From assembly GCA_018992685.1 (NCBI GenBank), contig JACVGT010000010.1, positions 1-64,000 of the forward strand: a DNA stretch of 64,000 bases, read 5' to 3'. Below are positions 41,234 to 52,182 of this stretch, piece by piece (within the stretch, counting starts at the first letter, position 1; each line of letters opens with the position of its first letter). This stretch comes from Theionarchaea archaeon. Its GTDB lineage: Archaea > Methanobacteriota_B > Thermococci > Methanofastidiosales > SZ-28-30. A program made the position numbers and the translations under genes. The notes under the pieces are model-generated. The model ran no database searches. It saw only the letters and a list, made by a program, of their open reading frames with translations, and was not told the DNA's origin.

Positions 41234-42334
41234 TCACAGGTCAGCTTCAAAAACAGATTCCCCTTTGACAAAAGTCCTCACCACTTTTCCCCTCACCCGC
41301 CATCCATCAAATGGCGAGTGTTTTGCCTTTGATTTGAATTCAGAAGCGTCAATGACCCATTCCTTTCCCGGGTCGATCATGGTGAAATCAGCATCTGCTC
41401 CCACAAAGAACCCCTTTCTATAGCCAAGGAGCGAGTTCACGAGCTTACAAGGAATGTCGCACAATCGTAAGGCAATGTCCTCCAGAGTCAGTAACTCCTT
41501 GTGGCGGGCATGCAGCAACAGCGGCAGCATGGTCTCAATCCCTGCAATCCCGGAAGCGCCCTGCATCTTTTCTTCAAGAGTATGAGGGGCATGGTCTGAC
41601 CCAATAACATCAATACTTCCTAGATTACTCCAGAGAGCTTTTCTATCTTCCTCACGTCCCAGGGGAGGCTTCACTGTACTGAGTACATCGTCACTCCTGG
41701 TCAGGAACAGATGGTGAGGGGTTACCTCCCGGATGACCTGCTGTCCTCTCAAAAACTCGATTTCCGGCTTTGATGCTACATGGCACACATACAGAATTCC
41801 CTTATTCAATCTGCACCATTCCTTTGTGGTTTCCAGGTCGGAATGAACTGCAATCGGCTTTCCTAGAGATAGAAGTTCCCTTGAGTCTCCTCTAAAAAGA
41901 ATATGCCCTGTGGTCTCAGACAGGTACACCTTCACAAACAGTGGGGTTACTTGTGAGATCTCCTCCATTGTGTCCACAACCCCAAAATTCAATGCAAAGT
42001 CACAGACACTTTCGCGTTCAAATAGAGATTTTCTCATCTCAAATGCTTCTTTGGTGATAACGGGAGGATCAGTATTTGGCATGTCCACTACTGTTGTGAC
42101 CCCACCCGCTACTGCAGCCTCCGTGCACGTTTTCACTGTCTCCTTGTACCTTTGATTGAAATCTCTGGCATGAACGTGAAGGTCGACTATTGAAGGGAAC
42201 GTGTATGACCCTGAGAAATCAGTACCTTCGCCCGGGATATCCTTTCCTATGTGAGTGATCAACCCATGATCAACCTGAATATCACAATCGACAGTACCCT
42301 TGGACGTGACGACTCTCAGATTCTTGAACAACAT
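41234..42334 (-). CDS. pyrC: Dihydroorotase
   Basis: Cyclises carbamoyl aspartate to dihydroorotate in pyrimidine synthesis. D-L-H-V-H-A-R-D near residue 51 gives two metal His, D-M-P-N-T is the substrate motif, F-V-K-V-Y holds the Lys that is carbamylated, and I-G-S-D-H-A-P-H near 240 supplies the last Asp ligand. The 366-residue length is in the usual range for the amidohydrolase-type enzyme. A minus-strand TTTTTAAGG at 42364-42372 is its promoter. It is divergent from pyrB, so three steps of the pathway lie together. Confidence 0.9.
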   Translation of the reverse strand: MLFKNLRVVTSKGTVDCDIQVDHGLITHIGKDIPGEGTDFSGSYTFPSIVDLHVHARDFNQRYKETVKTCTEAAVAGGVTTVVDMPNTDPPVITKEAFEMRKSLFERESVCDFALNFGVVDTMEEISQVTPLFVKVYLSETTGHILFRGDSRELLSLGKPIAVHSDLETTKEWCRLNKGILYVCHVASKPEIEFLRGQQVIREVTPHHLFLTRSDDVLSTVKPPLGREEDRKALWSNLGSIDVIGSDHAPHTLEEKMQGASGIAGIETMLPLLLHARHKELLTLEDIALRLCDIPCKLVNSLLGYRKGFFVGADADFTMIDPGKEWVIDASEFKSKAKHSPFDGWRVRGKVVRTFVKGESVFEADL

Positions 42335-42403
42335 GGCAGGTCGAGTCCGCTTGGTGCTCCTGCCTTAAAAACCATTTCACTGGATACCTAGAAAGTATAG
42401 GTG

Positions 42404-43959
<1,556 letters not shown>

Positions 43960-44128
43960 TAATAAGGCCCTGGACAGTGTGTAAAGTCAGGATGTCATTG
44001 TTGCACTCTAAACATTCTATTGTTTTTCCTTTTCTGTAGTCCTGGGCCTTGAATCCTTCTTGGAATTCTCAGGAGTCGATACCCTGTCACACAATGAAGG
44101 ACACATCCAACCTTACAAGACAAAAAGG

Positions 44129-44201
44129 TGCCGCGGGCCGGGCTTGAACCAGCGACTTCCAGATCTTCAGTCTGGCGCTCTCCCAACTGAGCTACCGCGG
44201 C
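44129..44201 (-). tRNA. tRNA-Phe (GAA)
   Basis: The minus strand folds as acceptor GCCGCGG/CCGCGGC, D arm GCTC-GAGC, anticodon stem CCAGA/TCTGG with loop CTGAAGA (anticodon GAA), and T loop GTTCAAGCC. The discriminator is A, followed by CCTTTTTG: CCA is not encoded and five T end transcription. A minus-strand TATA CCTTTTTAAAGA at 44225-44235 lies about 26 bases before the 5' end. No intron. Confidence 0.95.
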
Positions 44202-44431
44202 TAGTCTAGTATTCCTCGGTTCATCTTTAAAAAGGTTGTGGTCCCTTTTCCTTGAGAGTGGGAACGATGCAAGGCAGATTCACATCCGATTTCAGAATCC
44301 AGACAAAAGATATCGGTCGATTCAGGAGACCCGAATCATTCTCGATGACCAGTTTCTCAGTCGTATTACAACAGAACCAAGAGAATCCTCGCAATTTTCA
44401 GGTGCCGTGGACCATGATATAGACCAGTTCA

Positions 44432-45001
44432 TCAAGGGAACTGCTTGATCTCGCCCAAAGTTGCGTAGAGCCATTCTCCTAAAGGAAACAAAGGTCTCAC
44501 CATGTTGTACCGCTCTTCACATTGAGCTTCAAGGAACTCTTCGTCTGCAGACATAGAAACTACCTGTCCAAGAATTATGATCTCGTCTTTGTAGGTCTTG
44601 TTCCACTCTTCTCTGCATTCTAGATGCACGAGGCACTCAGCAATACGGGGTGGACCAACTGCGAAAGAAGGTATGGCAGTCAACCCCGCCTTTTCCAGTT
44701 CATTTACACCTTCTGGGTAATCCTTTGCAGTTTCCATAGCTTTCTCAATGATTTCTTCTCCAGGAATATTCACCACAAATTCGTGAGTCTGCAGAATATT
44801 CTGTGCAGTGTGGTGGGCAAGGTTACACGAGAACCCGAGGATAGGTGGTTCTGTTACCATTCGCATGAAATCTGACTTAAGTCCTGCATTGACAGTGCCC
44901 TTGTCATTTACCGTAGTGACAATGATGAGCTGTCCCGTGATAGGCAGGAGCTCTCCCATCTTGTCACGGAAATTTGTGAGGACGACTTCTTTCTTACCCA
45001 T
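44432..45001 (-). CDS. Flavin reductase-like FMN-binding protein
   Basis: 189 residues of the flavin reductase-like split-barrel family. V-T-T-V-N-D-K-G-T-V-N-A-G near residue 28 and F-S-C-N-L-A-H-H-T-A-Q-N-I near 58 form the FMN pocket, and F-V-V-N-I-P-G follows. Archaeal members bind FMN and act in electron transfer or flavin reduction; the partner is not evident. GAGGTGAGAAC precedes the ATG, and TATA GTTTAAATGG is at 45031-45040. An ATTGCATG operator candidate lies upstream. Confidence 0.85.
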   Translation of the reverse strand: MGKKEVVLTNFRDKMGELLPITGQLIIVTTVNDKGTVNAGLKSDFMRMVTEPPILGFSCNLAHHTAQNILQTHEFVVNIPGEEIIEKAMETAKDYPEGVNELEKAGLTAIPSFAVGPPRIAECLVHLECREEWNKTYKDEIIILGQVVSMSADEEFLEAQCEERYNMVRPLFPLGEWLYATLGEIKQFP

Positions 45002-45077
45002 GTTCTCACCTCTGGGATAGGGAACTCAAACCATTTAAACTTTTCACATAGTCTAGCATAGTCGAGCAGAATCTAGT

Positions 45078-45105
45078 ATTGCATGCAATTTATGAAGATT
45101 GCATG
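45078..45105. promoter_or_regulatory. ATTGCATG inverted repeats upstream of the flavin reductase promoter
   Basis: CATGCAAT (45082-45089) and ATTGCATG (45098-45105) are exact complements eight bases apart, and ATTGCATGCAAT at 45078-45089 is itself a palindrome. The array starts about 40 bases upstream of the TATA box, where an activator or repressor could sit. Confidence 0.4.
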
Positions 45106-45179
45106 TTTTAAGAGTCACATTTGACACGAGTAACCTGGAAGCGACATCTTCCGAGGTTTCTCTTCAACAACAATGAAAA

Positions 45180-45596
45180 TTAGAATACTCCCATGGCTGT
45201 TCTAATAGATTCTCTGAGGTTCTCTCTGGTGATTTCGTTGAATTGAAGCGTATCCCCGTTTATCACCACGGAGGGAGTGATGTTGAGGCGAGCTTTCTTG
45301 AATTCATCCCATCCCCCTTCGGTGGTGACATCCACGTATCTGATGAGAATTCTGTCACCGTATTCTCTCTTCAATTCTTCGCACCACGCTTCAACCTGGA
45401 TACAGAAGTCGCAACCGGGAGTAGTGTACACTGTGAGAGTAACCTTGTCCGCATACTGAGGGATTTCAATATGCTGTTCTTTTTGCCTGACAGAGATAAT
45501 ATCAGTGCATCCAGAAGTCAGAAGTATTATGAGAACGATGACTATGCCGCCCACGGTCATCTTTCGGGTATTTGGGTCATGGATTGTCCTTTTCAT
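45180..45596 (-). CDS. Thioredoxin-fold lipoprotein
   Basis: 138 residues. A hydrophobic signal (V-G-G-I-V-I-V-L-I-I-L-L) leads to the lipobox-like L-T-S-G-C near residue 29, so the protein is probably lipid-anchored outside the cell. The mature part has T-T-P-G-C-D-F-C, a thioredoxin/glutaredoxin-type CxxC, and T-P-S-V-V-I-N-G with the cis-Pro. It likely handles disulfides at the cell surface. ATG at 45596 follows GGAG; the TATA at 45643-45653 would also allow a leaderless ATG at 45620, adding eight residues. It diverges from the DUF2157 gene. Confidence 0.75.
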   Translation of the reverse strand: MKRTIHDPNTRKMTVGGIVIVLIILLTSGCTDIISVRQKEQHIEIPQYADKVTLTVYTTPGCDFCIQVEAWCEELKREYGDRILIRYVDVTTEGGWDEFKKARLNITPSVVINGDTLQFNEITRENLRESIRTAMGVF

Positions 45597-45665
45597 TGGT
45601 ACACTCTCCACGAAAAGCATTAACATAACTGAGAGCTTTCATGGTTTTAAGGTTTTCGGAAAAAC

Positions 45666-45674
45666 CTAATAAGT
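45666..45674 (+). promoter_or_regulatory. Promoter of the DUF2157/GDYXXLXY operon
   Basis: CTAATAAGT preceded by CGGAAAAA, resembling the two M29 promoters. The predicted start at about 45696 matches the GTG at 45695 (leaderless). Confidence 0.45.
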
Positions 45675-45694
45675 GCAGCTGACCATAGAATAGT

Positions 45695-46960
45695 GTGGAA
45701 CAGAAAGAGACGTGGCTTGAAAAAGAAGTTGCAGGATGGGAAACAGAGGGAATTATTACTGAGTACCAAGCACGTGCAATTCTGTCAAAGTATGGTCTGG
45801 CTGAACCTCCTACTTCTGAAAAGACTAGAGACAAATCAAGACTGACCACCGTAGTTTCAGTGCTAGGTGCATTTCTTATAGGAATCGGGGCAATTCTGGC
45901 CGTCGCTTCCAACTGGGAGAAGATTCCTGATTCTCTTAAGCTACTCTTGTCAACTGGTACAACATTTGCCACGTACGTGGTGGGCTGGAGCTTGAAATAT
46001 GATACCAGATTGCATCCAAGAGTGGGAAGTGCTCTCCTCTTTTTGGGTTCCATACTCGTCGGTGCAACGCTCTTCTTGATTGCTCAGATATTCAACGTGA
46101 ACGCGGGTACCCACTGGTTAGTATTCTTGTGGTTTGTAGCTATATCTCCTCTGGGGTATGGGTTCAATCAGAAATCTATTCTGGGGCTAAACATTTTCAC
46201 AGCTGCTCTGTGGATGATCCTTTATGCCTCAAACATGAGACAGTTCTACCAGAGTACATTTGAGACATTTATGCTGTATCTTTTGTTTGGCATGTGCCTC
46301 TATGGTCTTGGACAGGTGCATACAACAATCACATCCTATGCCCATTTTCGCCTCACGTACCAGAATTCTGGGTTATTTTTCATTTTGCTATCCTATTTCT
46401 ACTTCAGTCTGAGAACAGCGTATGAAAGGATCTTTGCAGAAATTGGCCCGAAGAACTGGACACTTCAGCTGTTGTTCATTCTGTTTGGCACGACTGCCTT
46501 GCTTTCAATTGGCTACACTCGATTGAGATACAAGGAATTCAGAACGGTACGACACGAGTTCTATATTCTTTTGCTGGCATTTTCAGGATGGGTTGGTGTT
46601 TGGCTGCTGACGATTTTTCGGGAGAATGTAACGACATCAGTCACATACGGTAATCTTACCTACACTGAACTAAGTTCCACCGTGGCTACGCTGCTGTTTG
46701 TAGTGTTCACTGTGATGTTCTTTGCGTTATCCATTGGTAGTATCTTGATAGGGTACTACAAAGCTGTCACTTCTTTTGTTAATCTTGGAATGTCCTTTTT
46801 TGTGCTGGGAATCCTGCATTTATACTTTACGACATTGTATCGGTTCTTACCCAGGGCACTTGCTTTTATCACTGGTGGATTCATACTTCTGGGGATGGGC
46901 TGGTATCTGGAGAGAAAGAGACGCTCTCTCATACAGGATATGGAGGCTCGCCATGAATAG
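45695..46960 (+). CDS. DUF2157 membrane protein
   Basis: 421 residues. The first 55 form a soluble N-terminal region (W-L-E-K-E-V-A-G-W-E-T-E-G-I-I-T) typical of DUF2157. Then some twelve hydrophobic segments follow, starting V-L-G-A-F-L-I-G-I-G-A-I-L. The function of the family is not known. Its end overlaps the GDYXXLXY gene by eight bases, and these two families are commonly paired, suggesting a membrane complex. The start GTG is at the predicted transcript start. Confidence 0.8.
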   Translation: MEQKETWLEKEVAGWETEGIITEYQARAILSKYGLAEPPTSEKTRDKSRLTTVVSVLGAFLIGIGAILAVASNWEKIPDSLKLLLSTGTTFATYVVGWSLKYDTRLHPRVGSALLFLGSILVGATLFLIAQIFNVNAGTHWLVFLWFVAISPLGYGFNQKSILGLNIFTAALWMILYASNMRQFYQSTFETFMLYLLFGMCLYGLGQVHTTITSYAHFRLTYQNSGLFFILLSYFYFSLRTAYERIFAEIGPKNWTLQLLFILFGTTALLSIGYTRLRYKEFRTVRHEFYILLLAFSGWVGVWLLTIFRENVTTSVTYGNLTYTELSSTVATLLFVVFTVMFFALSIGSILIGYYKAVTSFVNLGMSFFVLGILHLYFTTLYRFLPRALAFITGGFILLGMGWYLERKRRSLIQDMEARHE

Positions 46961-47471
46961 GAGGCGATTTATTCTGATGATGTCTGTTCCAGCAGTAGTC
47001 ATATTGGCGTTTATCAGTGTGAACTTGTACATCGTATACACCGGACAGGAAATCCTGCTGAAGGTGGCACCGGTCGATCCGCGAGATTTATTCAGAGGGG
47101 ATTACGTTGCTCCGACATATGAGATTTCAGCAATTGATTTGGGAGATGTATCCTATGACACTGTGTTTTCACCTGGAGAGACTGTCTATGCGATTCTGTC
47201 AAAAAAGGAGAAATTCTGGACTGTTGATTCTACTCATCATGCGAAGCCCTTGCTGAGCAATGATCAGGTATGTATGAAAGGAAGGGTAACACGAACGTAC
47301 GGGAGTCTCGTATTTGTCGAATGGGGAATAGAGAGTTATTTTGTTCCTGAGGGGGAGGGCAGAGGTATTGAGGATATGAGGGACGCTGAAATTTCTGCGA
47401 TAGTTTCAGTAGATTCTACTGGTTCTTCAGTTCTCAAGGAATTACTCATAAATGATGAACCGATATCCTAG
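46953..47471 (+). CDS. GDYXXLXY domain membrane-anchored protein
   Basis: 172 residues. One N-terminal hydrophobic segment (V-P-A-V-V-I-L-A-F-I-S-V) anchors it, with the rest outside. P-R-D-L-F-R-G-D-Y-V-A-P-T-Y carries the family motif (GDYxxLxY, here with Pro for Leu). G-I-E-S-Y-F-V-P-E-G-E-G is a second conserved block of the family. ATG at 46953 overlaps the DUF2157 gene. Probably a partner of the DUF2157 protein; the role is unknown. Confidence 0.85.
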   Translation: MNRRRFILMMSVPAVVILAFISVNLYIVYTGQEILLKVAPVDPRDLFRGDYVAPTYEISAIDLGDVSYDTVFSPGETVYAILSKKEKFWTVDSTHHAKPLLSNDQVCMKGRVTRTYGSLVFVEWGIESYFVPEGEGRGIEDMRDAEISAIVSVDSTGSSVLKELLINDEPIS

Positions 47472-47527
47472 CCAGTAGGTTCCATTGCAGCCCATGGGAT
47501 GTCAAATCACCATCATGAGGAATCTTT

Positions 47528-48607
47528 TCAGATCTGTTGTACTGCCCTTTTCCCAACCAGGCAGTAAGTGGAGAAAGCATCCACTATGTCCGAGACCATC
47601 ACATATTCATCAGGGCCGTGGGCCACTTCCAGCAGTCCAGGACCATACGCGACTGCAGGAATACCTCTGTGAGCGCAGTGTCGTATATCCAGGAACCCAG
47701 GACACTCAGCAAACTGGACGGAGCCCTTCACCTCCTTGACAGCATCAGCCACCCATGTGCAGATTTCCGCATCTTCCGGTGTTAAGAACCCTTCACTTTC
47801 CAGAAGAGTCTCTGATTCAATGGTGACCCCTTTCTTTCTCATGGTGTCAATGAGTGAACATATACTGTTTCTTATGTCATCCAGAGATTGAGAAGAAGGA
47901 AATCGCCAATCCACACTGAATGAGCATGATTCAGGGACCATGTTAAACTGCGTTCCTCCCCTTACTGAACCTCCCAAGAGTACTGTACCCCTACCCGGGT
48001 CGATTTCACGGAACGTTTCAGCAGTGTCAACCATGGCTTCAAAAGCATTTGATCCCTGCTGGGGGAAGACAGAATGAGCGCTCCTTCCCTTTATTGCTAG
48101 TTCCACAGCCAAGGCTCCCCGACAGGCATTCCATATCGTGTTGGAGGAAACCTCAGGCATGATCACGGCCTTGGGAGATATCAACCCCTTATCTAGAAGA
48201 CATGCGAATCCGTGGAGGCCTCCTGTCTCCTCATCAGGCGTTATGGAGAAGCTAATATTGGGGTGCTGCACCTCAGAGATGGCATATAACATGGCAGCTA
48301 GTCCTCCCTTCATGTCAGACGAGCCTCTCCCATAGAGCTTTCCTTCTCTTACTACAGGAGTGAACTGGGATTTATTTCCTCCAACGACATCGTAGTGTCC
48401 ATGAAAGTGAAGAACCCCTTTCCCATCCCCACCGATTATGGAAGGGAGACCATCACACGTATCCACCGTGGTTTCCAGCCCCAGTTCGTCACATTTTTTC
48501 TTGAGAAATGCTACACACTCCTTATAGCAGTCACCAGGCGGGTTGACAGTGGGTATTCGTATCAGTTGTTCAGTGAATTCAATAATCTCATCCTTAACAG
48601 CATGCAT
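47528..48607 (-). CDS. M20-family metallopeptidase (ArgE/DapE type)
   Basis: 359 residues. F-H-G-H-Y-D-V-V near residue 68 supplies the first His and Asp. G-R-G-S-S-D-M-K-G-G near 93 gives the bridging Asp, and T-P-D-E-E-T-G-G near 124 the catalytic and metal Glu. An ACY1/ArgE/DapE-like deacylase or peptidase, cytoplasmic. The dimerisation domain (G-R-S-A-H-S) is present. The exact substrate cannot be told; lysine/arginine or succinyl-diaminopimelate routes are possible. Confidence 0.85.
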   Translation of the reverse strand: MHAVKDEIIEFTEQLIRIPTVNPPGDCYKECVAFLKKKCDELGLETTVDTCDGLPSIIGGDGKGVLHFHGHYDVVGGNKSQFTPVVREGKLYGRGSSDMKGGLAAMLYAISEVQHPNISFSITPDEETGGLHGFACLLDKGLISPKAVIMPEVSSNTIWNACRGALAVELAIKGRSAHSVFPQQGSNAFEAMVDTAETFREIDPGRGTVLLGGSVRGGTQFNMVPESCSFSVDWRFPSSQSLDDIRNSICSLIDTMRKKGVTIESETLLESEGFLTPEDAEICTWVADAVKEVKGSVQFAECPGFLDIRHCAHRGIPAVAYGPGLLEVAHGPDEYVMVSDIVDAFSTYCLVGKRAVQQI

Positions 48608-48647
48608 GGCCAGACTTCACATATACCCTTTTAACTTTTCTCAGAGC

Positions 48648-49475
48648 TCAGAGCGTATTCAGCCAGTTCAGTACTGTTCTGGTTAGAGCAATCCTCTTGT
48701 CCAGAAACAGGTGGTCACTCTCCAGAATGACGCTTGAAAGTTTGTTGGGATGTCCCTTGATAGCTCTCGCTAGTGGAAAATGATGCACAGACACGGGTGC
48801 CACCTCATCTCGGCTCCCCCCTATGAGCAGCATGGGATTTCTTGCCAGTTCTTCACTGTAGGTGAGGAGGTTCCAGGATTCTGCATGAGAAATCATCTCC
48901 TGGATCAAGGCCTTCCCCGATGTTCCCTGCAAAGGGGCCAGATCTTTCTCGAAGGATGCAATGGCCAGTTTCTCTGCCTCCTTGTTCCCTATGATGCTCT
49001 GGGCAAAGAGCCCAATATTGAACCCTGCAATTGACCCTACAGCAGAAATACCGGGATTGTTCACTGCTGTCATCATACTGGCGAATCCCCCCATACTGTA
49101 CCCAACCAACACGATCTTGTCAGGGTTCACCCGGTATGCTTGACTCCATTTTTCTGCTCTTAGGAAGGAGAGAGCTGAGGATACATCCTCCACACAGTTG
49201 GAAAAGGAGAATGAGCCCTTGCTTCCCCAGGATCCCCTGTAATGGAAGACCAGTACATTCCATCCTGCCCTCCGCAGCACGTGTGCCATATCATAGTTGC
49301 ACTCACTTCCAGGAAATCCGTGGAGCAGTACTACCACGGGGTGGGGACCTTCTCCACGTGCAACGTAGAGATTTCCTAGCATATCTGACCCTTTACTTCT
49401 GATGATAACAGGTTCTAGGGCAGCGGGATACACAGGGTCTGGGGCAGGATCATCTGTAACAGGATCGAAATTCAT
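48648..49475 (-). CDS. Alpha/beta hydrolase
   Basis: 275 residues. L-L-H-G-F-P-G-S-E near residue 52 forms the oxyanion hole and V-G-Y-S-M-G-G near 125 the nucleophile elbow. The C-terminal D-E-V-A-P-V and E-S-D-H-L-F give the acid and His. There is no signal peptide, so it acts inside the cell. A TATA TCTTTATATGG on the minus strand at 49505-49515 shows that the upstream in-frame ATG at 49520 cannot be used; ATG 49475 follows AGGGATAACT. Substrate unknown. Confidence 0.82.
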   Translation of the reverse strand: MNFDPVTDDPAPDPVYPAALEPVIIRSKGSDMLGNLYVARGEGPHPVVVLLHGFPGSECNYDMAHVLRRAGWNVLVFHYRGSWGSKGSFSFSNCVEDVSSALSFLRAEKWSQAYRVNPDKIVLVGYSMGGFASMMTAVNNPGISAVGSIAGFNIGLFAQSIIGNKEAEKLAIASFEKDLAPLQGTSGKALIQEMISHAESWNLLTYSEELARNPMLLIGGSRDEVAPVSVHHFPLARAIKGHPNKLSSVILESDHLFLDKRIALTRTVLNWLNTL

Positions 49476-49568
49476 AGTTATCCCTTGTTCTTTCAAGAGG
49501 GCCCATATAAAGATTTTCAAGAGATCTGGGAGAGGAATATCTCCTCGACAACACCTGCACGTGATAGT

Positions 49569-50162
49569 CTATGACCTGCAGAAGTAGACCTTCCAACCCT
49601 TAATTGTCATCTCGATTCTCTTCGCCACTCCTCTCATTTCGATGAAATACACAGCACAATTGACCATGAACCCGATTCTCATCACTATCCTGTTGTACAC
49701 TCGTATGGACCCAATGAAGTCCCCGTGGGTTCGTGCTGCTCTCAATTGCGCCAGTTCAGGGGTAACTGTGTTGAGAGCGGTAGGGTGCTTAGCCAGACAC
49801 CCTTCCAGGTCTTTGAATACTTCCAGGAGTACGCTCCATGATCTGATTACCCCTTTGGCTTGGTGCACAAAAAGGAGTCTTGGTCCTCTGTACTCCATTG
49901 TCATATAAGATTCTGCCTTCAGGTCCTTGATTCTGCTCCGTATCTGGCCATCGCTCAATACAGAACACAACCCCATTGATCTCAATTCTGCAGTCACTTC
50001 AGACACCGTCGTTGTCGATCCTCCGAATGTCAGACTGCCAATTGTTATCAAGATCTCTCCATAGTGCCGCGAAGCTATCCGCGGGTGGCGTCCTCTCATG
50101 GTCTTAACAAGCTCACGGAGAACTCCTCTGCATGTTCGGGGCGGTCTCACAATTGCCATCAT
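49569..50162 (-). CDS. Unrecognised protein, possible winged-helix regulator
   Basis: 197 residues with no family I recognise. Residues 35-95 (T-V-S-E-V-T-A-E-L-R-S-M-G, then I-R-S-R-I-K-D-L-K-A-E-S-Y) look like a helix-turn-helix with a wing. The C-terminal part is basic and amphipathic (K-R-I-E-M-T-I-K-G-W-K-V-Y), with one hydrophobic patch. GGAGGTAGTAGT precedes the ATG. TATA AATTTAAAAAC on the minus strand is at 50210-50220, so it is an independent transcript. Confidence 0.6.
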   Translation of the reverse strand: MMAIVRPPRTCRGVLRELVKTMRGRHPRIASRHYGEILITIGSLTFGGSTTTVSEVTAELRSMGLCSVLSDGQIRSRIKDLKAESYMTMEYRGPRLLFVHQAKGVIRSWSVLLEVFKDLEGCLAKHPTALNTVTPELAQLRAARTHGDFIGSIRVYNRIVMRIGFMVNCAVYFIEMRGVAKRIEMTIKGWKVYFCRS

Positions 50163-50333
50163 ACTACTACCTCCATATTCATGACTTACAAAAAGTCATG
50201 GACTGCCTGTTTTTAAATTTCTGGTATGTCACAACCGGTACAAAGTGGAGCAAAGAAAAGCCAGTGGCTGTCTATACAGGAGAGAACACTCAAGAGAAGA
50301 CCTCCTGCACCGTGGAACTTACTCTTGTGAATC

Positions 50334-51581
50334 CTACCGATTTACAAGATCATATGCATGCTCTCGTGCCTTTTCAACAATGTCCTCTTCATGAAGGGTC
50401 TTTAGTACCCTATTTTCCATGATGACTTCTCCATCTATGATGACCGTGTCCACTGCCGAGGAATTTGCAGCATACACTACATTTGAAAGCACATCATGTC
50501 GGGGAGTCATGCACGGGTTCCTTAAATCTATTAATATAATATCTGCCAGGAACCCTTCTTCTATTCTTCCTATTTTCCACTTCAGTGCAGTGCCGCCGTT
50601 TTCAGTGGCAATCTTCACTGCTGCACGTGACGTCATAGCAGAAGGGTCGTTCAATTTCTGCAACAAGGTCATCAACCGCATTTCCGCAAAAAGGTCCAGT
50701 GTATTATTTGAGGCCGCTCCATCTGTTCCCAGGGCAACACAGATCCCTTTCTTGATCATGCTAGCCACAGGAGCAATCCCATTGGCCAGTTTCAAATTGG
50801 AAGAAGGGCAGTGCAGCACTTTTACTCCATGTGTTTTCAGGATGTCCAGTTCCTTGTCAGTTGCGTGAACCACGTGGGCTGCGCACACATTATTCTTCAG
50901 AAATCCTGAAGATTCCAGAAATTCAATGGGTGGTTTCTCGTGGGCTTTCGAGAAGTTCTCAACCCAATCTTTTGACTCATGAAGGTGGATGTGAACGAGT
51001 TTGCTCAACTTCTGGGCATGATCCTGTACTTTGAGTAGATATTCTGGCGAACAGGTCGAGGGGGAGTGGGGACCAAATGAGGTATCAATCCGGGATTCAG
51101 TGCGTAGTGTGTCCATGAATTGCAGTCCCGCTTGTAGCATGTGCCCTGCTCGCTCTGGATTTCCAAATTCGGCCAAAGGGTAAGAAATGACAGCTCGCAT
51201 TCCTGATTCCTTGACTGCCTTTACGGCTTGATCAGGGTAGAAATACATGTCGTGAAAACACGTGGTCCCGGATTTGATCATTTCAACACTACCCAGCAGA
51301 TTACCGTAGTAGCAGTCTTCAGGAGTCAGGTTCATCTCCCTGGGCCAGATGTAGTCTCTTAACCATTCAGTGAGCGGCACATCATCTGCATATCCTCTGA
51401 GAAGCGTCATGGCTAAATGAGTATGAGTGTTAACCAGACCGGGCAGAACCAGATGGTTGGAGGCATCTATGACATCGGAGCCTGAAAGGGATGTCCCTAC
51501 TTCGGTTATGGTAGTACCGTCTACTGCAACATCCTTCTTTTCCAACCTTGTGGTGAGAACCCAGCCATTCTTGATGAGCAT
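50334..51581 (-). CDS. Amidohydrolase: MTA/SAH/5'-deoxyadenosine-type deaminase
   Basis: 415 residues of the metal-dependent deaminase group that deaminates S-adenosylhomocysteine, methylthioadenosine or 5'-deoxyadenosine. V-N-T-H-T-H-L-A-M-T near residue 53 gives two metal His. H-I-H-L-H-E-S and A-H-V-V-H-A follow, and L-G-T-D-G-A-A-S-N-N holds the final Asp. Radical SAM enzymes in this window would produce 5'-deoxyadenosine, the substrate of the archaeal DadD enzyme. ATG at 51581 gives the usual M-L-I-K-N-G start; a minus-strand TTTATAT at 51583-51589 sits so close that the promoter assignment is uncertain. Confidence 0.85.
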   Translation of the reverse strand: MLIKNGWVLTTRLEKKDVAVDGTTITEVGTSLSGSDVIDASNHLVLPGLVNTHTHLAMTLLRGYADDVPLTEWLRDYIWPREMNLTPEDCYYGNLLGSVEMIKSGTTCFHDMYFYPDQAVKAVKESGMRAVISYPLAEFGNPERAGHMLQAGLQFMDTLRTESRIDTSFGPHSPSTCSPEYLLKVQDHAQKLSKLVHIHLHESKDWVENFSKAHEKPPIEFLESSGFLKNNVCAAHVVHATDKELDILKTHGVKVLHCPSSNLKLANGIAPVASMIKKGICVALGTDGAASNNTLDLFAEMRLMTLLQKLNDPSAMTSRAAVKIATENGGTALKWKIGRIEEGFLADIILIDLRNPCMTPRHDVLSNVVYAANSSAVDTVIIDGEVIMENRVLKTLHEEDIVEKAREHAYDLVNR

Positions 51582-51741
51582 ATAAAGAAAGGAAATACGG
51601 AACATATGAAGGTATGCACAGGGGTTCCAGCACCACCTCTTGGAGGAAAAAGCAAATACCGTAAGGAAGAAGCCCCTCCAGCACGACATCACGCACGGTG
51701 AACGGAATCTGCTGAACTACCTGAGAGAGTGGAAAAGGAGT

Positions 51742-52182
51742 TCAGGCACCTGCACCGCTGTTGCTCGCATAGGTAGCGAAGGATACGAAAGCCCACACCA
51801 CCACCATAAGGGCCAGTTTCCACTTGTTTCTGCCCAGTTCCCTGTCGACAATCCATTTCGGAACAAAAACCAGAAAACTGTAGAGCGAGATCCCCACAGG
51901 TATGGCAAGCACCATGATAGGAAGTGTGAAAAGAAGCGCGTTTTGAGTGAAGACTATCTCCACAATGAAGACTTCCATGAGGGTCGCCATGAAGATTCTA
52001 TGATTACTCCACATTCTCTTATAGATGAGAACTGCAAAAATCAGTGGAAATCCAATATAAAAAATCCATATTTCTGGCCAGAAACTCAGCCATCTCTGTA
52101 AATCCGGCTGGAAAGCAGTAGTCCATTCAACAATCAGCCAGAAAATCACACTTATAGCAAAATACTTCACGAACTTGCTCAT
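51742..52182 (-). CDS. Small four-helix membrane protein
   Basis: 146 residues with four hydrophobic segments separated by short basic loops (Y-K-R-M-W, R-E-L-G-R-N-K-W-K). No family is recognised. A minus-strand CCTTAATAG near 52205-52213 may be its promoter. It stands alone. The spacer 52183-52417 shows no further gene. Confidence 0.6.
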   Translation of the reverse strand: MSKFVKYFAISVIFWLIVEWTTAFQPDLQRWLSFWPEIWIFYIGFPLIFAVLIYKRMWSNHRIFMATLMEVFIVEIVFTQNALLFTLPIMVLAIPVGISLYSFLVFVPKWIVDRELGRNKWKLALMVVVWAFVSFATYASNSGAGA

